Assembly (NCBI RefSeq): GCF_019703515.2
Contig: NC_059362.1
Location: forward strand, 30,544,326 to 30,608,325
Direction: 5' to 3'
Length of the DNA stretch: 64,000 bases
Source: Myxocyprinus asiaticus
Taxonomy: Eukaryota; Chordata; Actinopteri; Cypriniformes; Catostomidae
The notes below the pieces were generated by a model that worked only from the letters and a program-made list of their open reading frames with translations, did no database searches and was not told the origin of the DNA. Positions 33,726-44,077 of the stretch are shown piece after piece (within the stretch, counting starts at the first letter, position 1; each line of letters starts with the position of its first letter). Made by a program: the position numbers and the translations under genes.

Positions 33726-33887
33726 GTGAAAGGGTCTCAAAATAAAAATGATTAATAATTAAAAAGCTGATATTAATTTAAGAAATTATTACATACAGTA
33801 TATTGTTGTATAATAATAATAATTGTATTTTTGTAAAAGAAAATTAACTTGCACATGGCATTGCTATGCAGTCTGATGAAACTCACA

Positions 33888-34850
33888 GTGGCGAATTCAC
33901 TAAAAATGAATTGCGCCTCTGTAAAAGTCTTGATTCACTACAGGAATTATGCAGATCAGGCAATGGCGCAAAAGCGCTGACAAAATCGTTGCTTAACGCA
34001 ATGTGCTCACACAATTCTAATCTTGCGGGCTGATTCTGAACCTGGATCGGTATCACCTCCGACAAGCCTGATCCAAATCCGATACAGTGTGTTAGTTATG
34101 TTTGTTACTGTCAAGCTCCAAAAATGACATAAAAGAACCATAAAAACACCATTAAAGTAGTCCACATGACACTTGCATTTTATTTAAAGCCACTTGAAGA
34201 CATGCGATAGCTTTGTGAATCGTAAAAGGCTTTAATAATTAAATATACAGTATGCATGGACAGTGCGTTTTAATGAATGCCACTGCTCTGTTGACACACA
34301 TACTGTACATAGCACGCACAGGCTGTCACAGCTATTTTCAGCACTCACAAGTTAAAAAAATTGTGCAAAGACAACTGGCTTCTTTTCTACTCAAGACTTA
34401 GATTGGAATTACTGTTAATTTTGCTGCTACATTATCCAGTAGACTAGTTAACAATAAAGTTTTACTTAATAGGCTATACATTTATATTAAAATAATGTGT
34501 AGTTAGAGGTTTGTGTTTCTTTACATATAAAAGAGTACCCCCAGTTAGTTCCACACAGTGAGGTATAGATATTCTGAACCGATTATGAAAAAAAACAACA
34601 CTGGTATCGGAATCGGTATCGGCCAGTACTGAGATTTCAGATATCGGAATCGGTTTGGAAGAGAAAAAGTGGTATCGGTGCATCCCTAAAAGAAATTACA
34701 ATAACTTAATTTAAATATTAGAGTAATTTCAGTGCTTATTGCGCCTGCTTAAACTAGATTGCGGGTGGTTAGTGAATAAGACGCAGGTAAAATACCATGT
34801 CCAAAAGTGGAGCAACTGTTTAGTGAATTCAACCCTCATTCTTTTATTTT
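33888..34850. mobile_element. MITE with GAATTCACTAAA ends, nested in a hAT
   Basis: GGCGAATTCACTAAAAATG near 33892 on the left pairs with GTTTAGTGAATTCAACC near 34828 on the right, and subterminal AATTGCGCCTC and TTATTGCGCC blocks recur. The halves are separated by the hAT copy B. The end sequence suggests a Harbinger-like MITE, but the 3-bp duplication could not be confirmed. Confidence 0.5.
34035..34688 (+). mobile_element. hAT copy B (GGATGCACCGAT family), innermost of three nested elements
   Basis: The right terminus GGTATCGGTGCATCCCTA ends at 34688; the left part begins within GGATCGGTATCACCTCC. CCAAATCCGATACAGTGTG, AAAATGACATAAAAGAACC and TTAACAATAAAGTTTTACTT align with copy C at 39132-39915. 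The left terminal repeat is decayed or lost. Confidence 0.7.
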
Positions 34851-35371
34851 GGCGGAAGCTTTAATTTTGGTGGAAAACTGAAGGAAGACCTTTGTTGTTG
34901 AGTTGACAACAGCCTTTTAATGCATTGAAATGCTCTCATCCCCCCCTCTGTCCACAAAAACCCTGTGTCATTTGGTTCATTTAGGTTTGTATAGTAATGT
35001 GTAGTGGCCAAACAGATGTGGCATTACGCTAATTTGCAATTAAATTGAATTGGGGTTCTTTAAATATAATGTGCTCAGCGCACATAGCACACCAAACGGT
35101 ACTCGGAGAACATCTGTCACTCAGGACACAAGATAGAATTTGTGTTTCGAGGACAGAACCGCTCGATACTAAAAGACTATAATGAGCCTCATGCGAGCTC
35201 AGAGTATGTGTAACACACTGACCCACAACACACTACATACAGAACAGAGCTGCGTTCATATGTGCAGCACATATGGCGGCGTTTAGAATATTTATTTATT
35301 TATTGTGGTTTGATAATCGCACTAGATCATATCGCGATTTTGATTTTATTTAGATGAATCGTTCAGCCCTA

Positions 35372-36184
35372 ATCTGCATGTGTCATTTAGACAGACGTGG
35401 TTGTAGTATTCCTTGAGGCATGAGAACCCCCATCAAGAGATGGACACATTTTAAATTATATGCCATTTTGAACATTGAGTGAATCTCAAATTGTCTCATA
35501 GAGATATAGACATATAGATAGTGAAGTGCCATAATTGTAATGACCATTGTTCATATAAAGATACTTTTAAAAGTAAGTCAACAAGGGTCTGAGCCCAGTG
35601 GTCAAGGGTCTAAGCTTGGGTGACCAGAAACTAGAAACCCCACAAATTGCGAGTTCATAACCTCTCATTATTCGTTCTTACTATTCCCTACTAATTGCTG
35701 CAATTAGTTTCAAAGCATTTGCTAAATAACAAGTAAAACTAAAGATCCAATGCCTCTACTGTCGCTTTTTTGAGACACCCAGGTGTCCTCACATAGCTTT
35801 CTGAAGGAGCCTCTCCAAACAACTAGGTCTTCTTTTGTTAATGTGTTTGACGCAAATTATATTATGAGCTCCATCAACCCTCTTCAGCCATTCTAGATTG
35901 TTTAAGCATTGCTCGCCTAGCAACCGCAAACCTCTTCAGATGTTGCAGCATCTCCCTGGCAACCTGCCTGGCAGGGGTCACCATGGTCAGGCTTGTTTGA
36001 ACCCCCCAGCTCCTCTCCCTGTGTGAGGCAGACCCTTTCGTTGGGATGTGTGTGCATTTTAAGCACGTGTGCAGTAGTGTTGGAGTGTGGAGGAGGTGTG
36101 TGAGGGTGTGTTTGGAGCAGTTGAGAGGGGTGTGAGGGAAGAGTGAGTGTTTGTGGAGCTCAGGCAGGGCAAACGGACACAGTC
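35372..36184. other. Stretch before a candidate first exon
   Basis: No repeat ends were recognised. About 180 bp upstream of the ATG at 36185 the sequence becomes GC-richer and GTGTG-rich (TGTGTGAGGGTGTGTTTGG). It could be a promoter and 5' UTR, but no TATA box or CpG island is visible. Confidence 0.3.
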
Positions 36185-36242
36185 ATGCCTGTCAGAGGGA
36201 TCAGTCTCTGGGGCTATAGGAAGAGGAGAAGCCCTTACTCAG
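36185..36242 (+). CDS. Candidate first coding exon, 19 codons, phase-1 donor
   Basis: The ATG at 36185 has G at -3. The frame encodes MPVRGISLWGYRKRRSPYS plus the first base of the next codon, then the donor CAG|GTGAAG at 36243. The peptide is basic with an aromatic patch and has no signal peptide. The donor phase is the same as that of the stronger exon at 60095-60317 on the same strand, as expected if both are alternative first exons joined to one downstream exon. I do not recognise the protein. The exon is short, so chance is possible; the phase match and good donor raise it above noise. Confidence 0.4.
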
Positions 36243-36570
36243 GTGAAGACAGTGATGTAGTGACTGTGTGTTTGAAAGTGCTTGTATATGTTTTTGTTTT
36301 TTATGCGGTATAACTAAACTGAGTGCTGTGTGTTGAATGATTAATATTTGTCTTTTTTTAAAGTGAAGGTATTTGTCTATGCCATCAATATAATGATATA
36401 TTGTTATATACAGCTATTTTGAGCAGTAGCTGTCATTGTTGTTATTTATATATTTTTTTGTAACTATATTTGCTCTATACTAATTTTTTTTAACTCTTAA
36501 CATGTCTTGAATACTTGCAGTTTGTAGACGTTTTGTATTTGATTATAATATAACATAGAGTGATATTTAC

Positions 36571-36624
<54 letters not shown>
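36571..36624. repeat. (TG)10(TA)17 compound microsatellite
   Basis: TG run 36571-36590 passes directly into a TA run to 36624. Confidence 0.95.
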
Positions 36625-36629
<5 letters not shown>

Positions 36630-36765
36630 TATAGAATTCTTCATGCTGTCCTGTGGAAGTGGCTGACTCCTCCTCTTCTTTGTCCCTAACTCCACCCCTG
36701 AGTTTTGATTGATAGCTCAGGCCTCACAATTTATGCCCCATTGCTATGAAGTACAGATTAGCCTT

Positions 36766-37290
36766 GTGTCTCAATCAGCTCCCTAGCTCCCTATGTTGTG
36801 AATCAGTATTTCGTGAACAGGAATTCTGGCATTGGCAAGGTGTTAATACACAGAATATTGGCACATTTATGACTCAATCACCTGCGTCAGGATTACGAGG
36901 TCGGGCTTTTAAACACAGCAGGTATGAATCAGCAACATTGCTTTATAAATTACACTATTGTGCATTTTCATTTTAGATATTAAAATGTACTATTTAAAAG
37001 ATTGTTTTACTTGAACATTATGAACTAAAGCTAATGATCTTTTAGAGAAAATAAGGCTTGGACATCATATATTTAGACTTGCATTCATCCTCTAATGACT
37101 TGAGAAACTTCAGAAGACCTGACGACTTTTCAGGTAAGGGAACTTTTCCGGTATGAGCAACAATGCTCCCTTGTTTTTTACAGTGAATTCTGGGAATTTT
37201 TAGGGAGTGAACATTTCAGTGCACTGGAAAAGTTTGGCCGACTCCCTGATCAGTGCCCTGAGTAATGAATAAGGGAGCTGATTGAGACAC
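36766..37290. mobile_element. MITE with GTGTCTCAATCAGCTCCC ends
   Basis: GTGTCTCAATCAGCTCCCT at 36766 is mirrored by AAGGGAGCTGATTGAGACAC ending at 37290. The 525-bp interior has no transposase frame. Its right half (ACTTCAGAAGACCTGACGAC, GAATTCTGGGAATTTTTAG) is found again at 50690-50880, so the family is dispersed. Flanking duplications were not resolved. Confidence 0.75.
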
Positions 37291-38030
37291 ACCCCAAGTC
37301 TCAGTGTTCTCTGATTAGCTTTAGTGATTGATATCTCATAAATAGGAGTTAGATTTTCAACATTTCATAAAGAGAGTTAAAGATCATTATTTTATTTGAC
37401 AGAGGCTGAGAGAGGTATAATAGATGTAATTAGTGAAGTTTGTACTCCTGACCCATATAGGCTTTTAACAATGGTTATGCAAATACAGGGCTGCTGTGAA
37501 GGGGTATTAAGCATCTTTTGTTTGGTAATTCAACCACATTCCAAATCTAGAGGTCTACTCACTCATCCTTAAAAACCACACATACAATCACCCAACAGAT
37601 TACCCCTCCTCCAGCTACTCCCCTTGTTTCTCTCAAACATGAGCATTTTGGCAGTATTTATTATCAGGTTTGACTGTCCAGCTATGTCTCCACAAAAGTG
37701 TTAGATTAGCTTGAATTTATTCTTTTTTAATTGGATCAGAAAGGCATAATGGTGAATTGCCACAAGATGAATAATACATCTAGCTTTTTACCAGTATAAC
37801 TAAGCTGAAAGTTTTTTATTTATTTTTAATTTATTTTTTTTATTGATTATTTTCTGTGTGCAAAGAAAGATAGCAAAATCTTAAAGGGCATCACATAGAC
37901 ATAAAAGCTGTAAATGCAGTCCGTTTCAAAAAATGTACAAACCAAATGACTTGCAGACTTGAGCAAAATGATTTATTGGCTGATTATGGCTGTTCTGTGA
38001 CAATAGACAGCTGTCATTGAAGACGTGGCT
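37291..38030. other. Non-coding stretch, no gene seen
   Basis: AT-rich intron-like DNA; no repeats with clear ends. Confidence 0.4.
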
Positions 38031-38217
38031 GTATGGCGGTGGTGTGTGTAGTGGTTAAAAATTTGGACTGGTAACTGAAAAGTTAAGGGTTGATTCAAAA
38101 ACAAGAAGGTAGTCCATTGTGTCCTTAAGCATGACATTTAACCCAGTTTGTCGTAGGGGGATTGTCTCTATTAAGTACTGTAAGTCAATTTAGATAAAAT
38201 AGTTTGCTAAATGACAG
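38031..38217 (+). mobile_element. tRNA-derived SINE with LINE-type tail
   Basis: GGTGTGTGTAGTGGTTAAAA (A-box region), GACTGGTAACTGAAAAGTTA and AGGGTTGATTCAA (decayed B box) are followed by GTGTCCTTAAGCATGACATT and TTAACCCAGTTTGTC, then the tail ACTGTAAGTCAATTTAGATA and TGCTAAATGAC. The tail is that of fish L2-like LINEs, used for trans-mobilisation. Decayed. Confidence 0.7.
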
Positions 38218-38426
38218 CTTAATTACAATGCAGTTAAATGGCATTTTATGAGCTAACAATGACCATGGGTTTAAATGGATTTAACAGGTGATTACTAATT
38301 AGGCTGTGAAAGAACAATAAATAGGCTAACGTAACAAAACCTGTAAATCTACTTAAGAAAAAAAAGCACATTATTATGTGTGGGGTTAACTGATAAAGCA
38401 AACTTTGTCTTTGTCTCCTTCACTTT

Positions 38427-38508
38427 GCTAATGAGTCTCTTTTATCTCTTTTCTCTCCCTCAACGTGCCTGTTCCCGACTCTGTGCATTTCCTCTGCTCC
38501 AGGTAAGT
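38427..38508 (+). promoter_or_regulatory. Candidate recursive (ratchet) splice site
   Basis: A long pyrimidine-rich tract (from about 38435, with TCTCTTTTATCTCTTTTCTC and CATTTCCTCTGCTCC) ends in AG at 38501-38502, followed at once by the strong donor GTAAGT at 38503-38508. A branch-point-like TGCTAAT lies at 38427 and CCCGACT about 25 bases before the AG. A juxtaposed acceptor and donor with no exon between them is the definition of a recursive splice site, used to remove long introns in steps. A possible RS-exon donor is CAG|GTAGTC at 38623. It is on the same strand as both candidate first exons. Confidence 0.4.
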
Positions 38509-38629
38509 CTTCTAGTCTTTATTTCCTACATTAATCATCTGAACAGAAGAATCAAAAAGCTTAAATTTAAGCACAAATTAACTAGCAGCAACAAACGGAA
38601 TTGCTAAATAATCTTCAAACAGGTAGTCC

Positions 38630-39130
38630 CGCCCCAAACTCACACTATTGGTTTAGTCAGTCAGTATGTTTACATTTGCAGTTAATCGAGATATAGCGAT
38701 TTTTGCATAGTCAAGCTGGAGTCTTCATCAGTCTGTATACTTGAACCAATGCATAATTAAGTATTTGAAGGAAGGACAACAAATACAGCAGGTTAAATAC
38801 TGAATCTGACTGAAATCGAACTTTTAAAGTGCATGTTAACTTACTGAGTGTTACTGTGTTGGGCCACTCAAGCAAACAGAAAAAAATGTAACTCCTAGCA
38901 CTATGAAGTCGTTGGTCTTTTTGTTTAAGCATCCTGACCAGTTTGACACAGCAGCTTTGCCTTAACCAGTGGGTTGAGTTTGGGAAAGGATTATTTGCTC
39001 AACAAAATGGAAGATGGGGAAAACAGTTTAGGAAAACACTTGGCACAGAAATAACACACATTTAACCTATGAACGGCTTACTTATATAGTTGCCTCTGCA
39101 CATTAAATTGGCCAAGGAGAAAGTATTTAA
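38630..39130. other. Non-coding stretch, no gene seen
   Basis: It contains ATGTTTACATTTGCAGTTAATC near 38665, reminiscent of a fish MITE terminus that also appears near 63225-63240, but without a partner. Nothing coding. Confidence 0.35.
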
Positions 39131-39131
39131 T

Positions 39132-39915
39132 AGGGATGCACCGATCCGATACCTGGATCGGTATTGGCTCCGATACTGAATCTTTTAGACGGATCGGGTA
39201 TCGGTCCGACGAGCCCGATCCAAATCCGATACTGTGTGTTAGTCATGTTCGTTACTGTCAAGCTCCAAAAATGACATAAAAGAACCATAAAAACACCATT
39301 AAAGTAGTTCATATGACTCATGCATTTTATTCAAAGCCACACGTTAGTGAATGGTGCTACTCTGTTGACACAAACTCATGCACAGGCTGGTGATGCACTC
39401 GTGGCTATTTTTAGCCTGCGGAGCGGTGCACTACTCAAGAACAACATCTCAGATGTAGATGCTCAATAGTTCGGTTCACTTATAATATGCATTTAGAATG
39501 GCACCAGAGTTGCATTTTACCAGAATTTGAATAAGAAGCGAATTAAACTACTGTGAACTTGCAAACAGACAGACACATACAGGACTTCCTGGAGAGTTCA
39601 GAATGTCATTATTATTATTGTCAAAATTAGTATTTGTTTACAATTTATAACAATATTTAAGTTGAATGGGTTCCAAAAAATAACTGTTTGAATGAAAAAT
39701 GGACTGATGTCTTACAGCTAAATTGAACAAAAAAGAGATCTGAATCCTTTAAAGTCCAGATGCAAGTTGAAACGTTTTTGAATTAAAAAAAAAATAAATA
39801 AAGGCAAAAATAAAACACTGGCTTCTTTTCTACTGAAGACTTGGAGACTGGAATTACTGTTAACTTTGCTGCTACATTATTCAGTATACTAGTTAACAAT
39901 AAAGTTTTTCTTAAT
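39132..39915 (+). mobile_element. hAT copy C (GGATGCACCGAT family)
   Basis: It starts TAGGGATGCACCGATCCGAT with subterminal GATACCTGGATCGG and GGACGGATCGGGTATCGG-like blocks, then CCAAATCCGATACTGTGTG, CTGTCAAGCTCCAAAAATGA and CATAAAAGAACCATAAAAAC. It is collinear with copies A (inverted) and B. The region up to TTAACAATAAAGTTTTTCTT at about 39910 matches copy B; the right terminus has been lost. Confidence 0.75.
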
Positions 39916-40089
39916 AAGATCATTTGTTCATTTGTTAAAAAGACATATCGTAGTTAGTTTGAATGATCTGACCATGTTAACTGATTATGGTGAAGTTTTT
40001 GAATCACAGCGACTAACAGCAACCACACACAGAGAGATGGAAACTTATGCTGGTGACATAATGAAAGTCTGGGTTCTACTACCATGTAA

Positions 40090-40682
40090 CAAATCAAATC
40101 ACTTTTATTGTCACACAACTATACACACAAGTGCAATAGTGTGTGAAATACTTGGGTGCAGTTCCGAGCAACATAGCAGTAATGAAAGTGATGAGACATA
40201 TACCAGTCTACAATAAACATCAAATTTACACAACACAATTTAAAATCTAATATACACATAATTACACACAACACAATATACAAATAATAACATACACTGT
40301 ACAGTATACAATACACACAATACAATAAAAAAGTATATATAGTATATATAGAATGTACAGTAGGTTGTATTGTACTGTATTGACATTCAGGCTGTCGGTT
40401 GATAGTAAGTTGTTAAGAGAGAATATAATATAATAATAATATAATTTATGACAGTCTGGTGTGAGATATAAGAGTAAGAGTAATAAAGTGCAGTGCTGAT
40501 GTATTTTGATCGTGGGAGATCAAGAGTTCAAAAGTCTGATTGCTTGGGGGAAGAAACTATCATGGAGTCGGCTGGTGCGGGTCCTGATGCTGCGATACTG
40601 CCTGCCTGATGGTAGTAGTGAGAACAGCCCATGGCTCGGGTGGCTGGAGTCTCTGATGATCCTCCAGATCCAATATTTTGAC
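40090..40682. mobile_element. LINE-like dispersed repeat fragment, class uncertain
   Basis: It begins AATCAAATCACTTTTATTGT then ACACAAGTGCAATAGTGTG and a long AC/AT-rich part. It ends with a GC-rich block (AGTCTGATTGCTTGGGGGA, CATGGAGTCGGCTGGTGCG, GATGCTGCGATACTGCCTGC, CTGATGATCCTCC). This ordered set is a frequent fish repeat. TTTATTGTCACAC starts are typical of minus-oriented LINE 3' ends. The 61-codon frame at 40506-40691 is part of it. Confidence 0.6.
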
Positions 40683-40990
40683 GAAATTTGATTTTTTGGT
40701 CCTACCTGTCTACATTTACTTTAGCCGTAACCAGGAGATAAATATGTTTCATTTATCAACTTGGTAGCAAAGTACTTCTGACATCCCTAGTATGTGTTTA
40801 TTTGTGTGTATTTGTGTTGAAGAAAGACAGGTGGTCATAGTGGGGTGAAGGTAAAAGTCTATAAGGTATCTTACAGTTGTTTAGCCATTATCGTTAGCAT
40901 CTAATCAGCAAATCTAATTATTAGAGCAGCCTACCTGAGTTAAGGTTAAGTGTGATATGATCCAGGTATAAGGTTATTATTTGAAAGAGA
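40683..40990. other. Non-coding stretch, no gene seen
   Basis: Nothing recognisable. Confidence 0.4.
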
Positions 40991-41002
40991 AGCTTTAGCC
41001 CT

Positions 41003-41314
41003 TGTGTGTGTGTGTGTGTGTGTGTGGGCAGGTTTAAGTGGTTTACGAGGACTTTGTTTTAGGTTACAAACTGGTAATTACAAGGGTATTATACTATAAA
41101 TGTGGTTTATGAGGACATTTCTAGTGTCCCCATAATTCAAATCGCTTAAAAAACATACTAAATGATGTTTTATTGAAAATGTAAAAATGCAGAATGTTTT
41201 TTGTGAGGGTTAGGATTAGGGGTAGGGTTAGGGGTAGGGGATAGAATCTGTAGTTCGTACATTATAAAAATCATTATGTCTTTGGAGAGTTCCCATAAGG
41301 ATAGCTGCACCAAC

Positions 41315-41337
<23 letters not shown>
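41003..41337. repeat. GT-flanked repeat with telomere-like hexamers
   Basis: (GT)12 at 41003-41026, then a 290-bp unit (ATGAGGACATTTCTAGTGTC, GAGTTCCCATAAGG), then (GT)11 at 41315-41337. Near 41216-41240 it carries GGGTTAGGATTAGGGGTAGG and more TTAGGGG units, a degenerate telomere-like array. This arrangement is a common fish dispersed repeat bounded by microsatellites. Confidence 0.65.
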
Positions 41338-41344
<7 letters not shown>

Positions 41345-41346
<2 letters not shown>

Positions 41347-42448
41347 AACCCTTTAGGCTTGTTTCACTCCCTCTCCCTCTCTTTTACCTCTTGCCAGTTA
41401 TTAACTCTCATACATAACTGCTGACATTATTACTCGTTCTTGCCTGAGGATAGAAAAATCTATCCATCTTTCTTATTGTAACTTCACTTTCTCTCTTTGC
41501 CTCCACCTTCCCCATTCCTTGTCTCAGACTCTTCTTACTGCTGTCTATTTATTTGGTTTGCTGTCCAATAGGAGTTGAGGGATGGGAAAAGGAAACTGCA
41601 AATGGTGTAACCTACTTTTTCCCCATGTTCCCCACTATTTCATTGAACATCGCTTTCATACCAAGATAAACTTGTGTGGACTGCTGTGAGAGAGTTTATG
41701 GAGCAAACAAAACTTTTTTTTAAGTGATTGAATCATTATAGACTTTTCATTTTTGAGTCAACTTTCCCTTTAAGGAGACCAGATCTTGGAAAACAGGATT
41801 TTCCTTGCTCTTTTGAATTAAAATATTTTGATCTTCTGTGTAGACATACTCAAACCTTCACAATGCAAATCTCCCTCCCTAGCGCACCCAGACCAATTAT
41901 GGAAACTAAGCTGCAAAAACAGGTCATTCAGAAATCTGATTTACACACCAACACCTATTCAGTATTGTGCAACACGGCAGGGCATGTATGTAGAGGTTAG
42001 CTAATCATAACAGATGTCATGTACAAATAGAAGCTTTAAAGGTACAGTAGCAATAACAACATGTTTATTTCTAACTGTGGAAAATGGTTACGTACAACAA
42101 CATTTTGATGGTTTTTGTTGGAAAAAACTTGCCTAACTAACTGACTAACATTGACTAACATTATACATTAACTCTCAGAATGTTGTGATACATTGTGATT
42201 TTGGTCTATCTGTCACCCTCTGTCTCCCAGTTTCTCTCTCTTGCTCTCTCTCATTCACTCTCTGTCTCATATCTTATCACTCTGTGAGGGGAGATTTGAG
42301 GTGGTATGCTGGATGACCAGAAAAACCTATGCATATAGGCCTACTCTATACAGCTGTCTGAGGTTTTCTTTTTTGCATTTCATCATATGATTGCTCTAGC
42401 TTTGCTTGTTGCCACAGCTTATTTCTCTGCTTTTGTTGAGTTTAGCCA
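41345..42448. other. Non-coding stretch, no gene seen
   Basis: Pyrimidine-rich runs near 41365-41395 and 42210-42265 (TCTCTC-type) are low-complexity. The 90-codon frame at 41728-42000 has no recognised domain and no paired splice sites. Confidence 0.4.
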
Positions 42449-42452
42449 TTAA

Positions 42453-42610
42453 AGTTATAGTTGACCCAAAAATAAAATAAAAGTGATTTGAAAATGAAAA
42501 TTCTGTGATCATTTACTCACTGTCACATTGTTCCAAACCCATTTGATTTAAAAAAGGAGATGTTAGACAGAATTACCCCCTCAGTCTACCTCAGTCTGCA
42601 TTTGCTTTTG
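42453..42610 (+). mobile_element. Partial TTAA-type foldback MITE (GTTCACCC family)
   Basis: TTAA at 42449-42452, AAGTTATAGTTGACCCAAAA, then TTTACTCACTGTCACATTGT and GTTCCAAACCCATTTGAT. Only the left arm remains. Confidence 0.7.
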
Positions 42611-42935
42611 GGTATTCTGTTGCAGGGGTCAACACCTTTGGAACATTCTGCTGTCCCAGTGGCCAAATCATCAAGATGAGCCTGTAGTCATGCCATGTGT
42701 GCAAAACACGTGTCCCACTCATCAAAACACAACATCAAAGTCATATAATAAGGATACCCCCTTTGATCAAGCACACACACGGTTGTTGTATAGTATTGTG
42801 GTATAAATGTTTTGTGAGAACATAGTGTACTGAATGAGATCATGTGACTGATTTCAGCTTATTTTGAAGAATATACAGTGGGCACAAAAGTCTGAAGCCT
42901 CATTGAAAATATGGGATTTTTTATTTTCACTTTAA

Positions 42936-44073
42936 GGAATATTCCGGGTTCAACACAAGTTAAGCTTAATCGTGAGCATTTGTAGCATAATGTTGATTAC
43001 CAAAAAAAAAATATTTTGACTCATCCTTCTTTTTCTTTAAAAAAAGCAAAATTCGACTTTACAGTGAGGCACTTACAATGGAAGTGAATTGTGCCAGTGT
43101 TTGGAGGGTTGAAAGACAGAAATGTGAATCTTATAATTTTATTAAAGCACACATTAATTCTTCTTTTAAAATTAGTGTATTATTTGAGCTGTTATGTTGT
43201 TTAAAATTGTTTTTATGGTCATTTTAGGGTTTTAGTATTTATGGCGTAATGTTGTCATAGTAACGAAGTTGTACAATTGGATATAAATTTACACAGAAAA
43301 GGTTAGCAAGCGATTTTATTACACTAAATTCATGTTAAAGGGATAGTTCACCCAAAAATGAAAATTATCTGATAATTTACTCACCCTCATGCCATCTGAG
43401 ATGTGCCTGAGAAGCCATCTGTATCGATCTCTTTTTTTTATTGTAAGAAAAGAACGGTATTTAAGCACTTTTTAATGATAAAAGATATTTTCCAGTCAGG
43501 AGTTGACGAATGGCCGAATTTACACGAGTGCTCCCTTGACGTAAGCGTGACGGCATGTGAACTGACGTGAGACAGACACAGTGCTTAAATATTGTTCTTT
43601 TTCGCACACAAAGTGATCGATTCAATTTAAAAGACATTAATGTCACCTCTGGAGATAGGATGGATTACTCTTATGCTGACTATCTGTGCTTTTTGGACCT
43701 ACAAATATCTAATCACCATCCTCTCCCATTCTAAGGACCTGCTGAGTCTGGATCTTTTTCTTTTGCAGTCATACACATCTCAGATGGCATGAGGTTGAAT
43801 AAATTATCAGAGAATTTTAATTTTTTGGTGAACTATCTCTTTAACATGCAAATTGTTTACATCTTGTGGCTATACTTTGGAAACATTGAGTATTTTAACG
43901 TTTATGAATTGGCCCCATTTGCTTCCATTGTAAGTGCCTCACTGTAACCCAGATTTTATTTTTTATTTTTTAAGAAAAAGAGGGACGGGTTGAAATACAT
44001 TTTTATGGCAATCAACATTATGCCACAAATGCTGTTGATTGAGCTTAACTTGCATTGAACCCGGAATATGCCA
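42936..44073. mobile_element. TTAA-flanked foldback MITE (CCGGGTTCAA ends) carrying another MITE
   Basis: TTAA (42932-42935), GGAATATTCCGGGTTCAACA; right end GCATTGAACCCGGAATATGCC-type sequence at 44053-44073, then TTAA (44074-44077). Long inverted arms: AAGTTAAGCTTAATCG and GCATAATGTTGATTACC on the left pair with AATCAACATTATGCC and GAGCTTAACTTG on the right. TTAA duplication is the signature of piggyBac-type transposition. The centre is occupied by a complete GTTCACCC-family MITE at 43339-43840. Confidence 0.85.
43339..43840. mobile_element. Complete TTAA-flanked GTTCACCC-family MITE nested in the previous MITE
   Basis: TTAA (43335-43338), AGGGATAGTTCACCCAAAAA on the left and TTTTTTGGTGAACTATCTCT before TTAA (43841-43844) on the right. 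Inner arms: CCCTCATGCCATCTGAGATG pairs with CATCTCAGATGGCATGAGG. This is the best-preserved copy of the family in the window. No coding frame. Confidence 0.9.
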
Positions 44074-44077
44074 TTAA

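Larger units (their letters stand above)
33418..35371 (+). mobile_element. hAT element with two nested insertions
   Basis: Left end TGGTGCTGAAAGATTTGAAC at 33418; right end GATGAATCGTTCAGCCCTA at 35371, inverse pairs allowing some decay. Flanks are ATCTGCCT (33410-33417) and ATCTGCAT (35372-35379), an 8-bp duplication with one mismatch. Subterminal GCGATTGCGATTTGAAC on the left pairs with ATCATATCGCGATTTTGAT on the right. The interior is split by a MITE (about 33888-34850), itself split by a third element (about 34035-34688). Confidence 0.72.

Noticed and set aside
38380..38607. 75-codon frame across 38380-38607 as a coding exon
   Set aside because: The hydrophobic first half is the translated pyrimidine tract of the splice signal at 38501; more likely a splice element than coding sequence.
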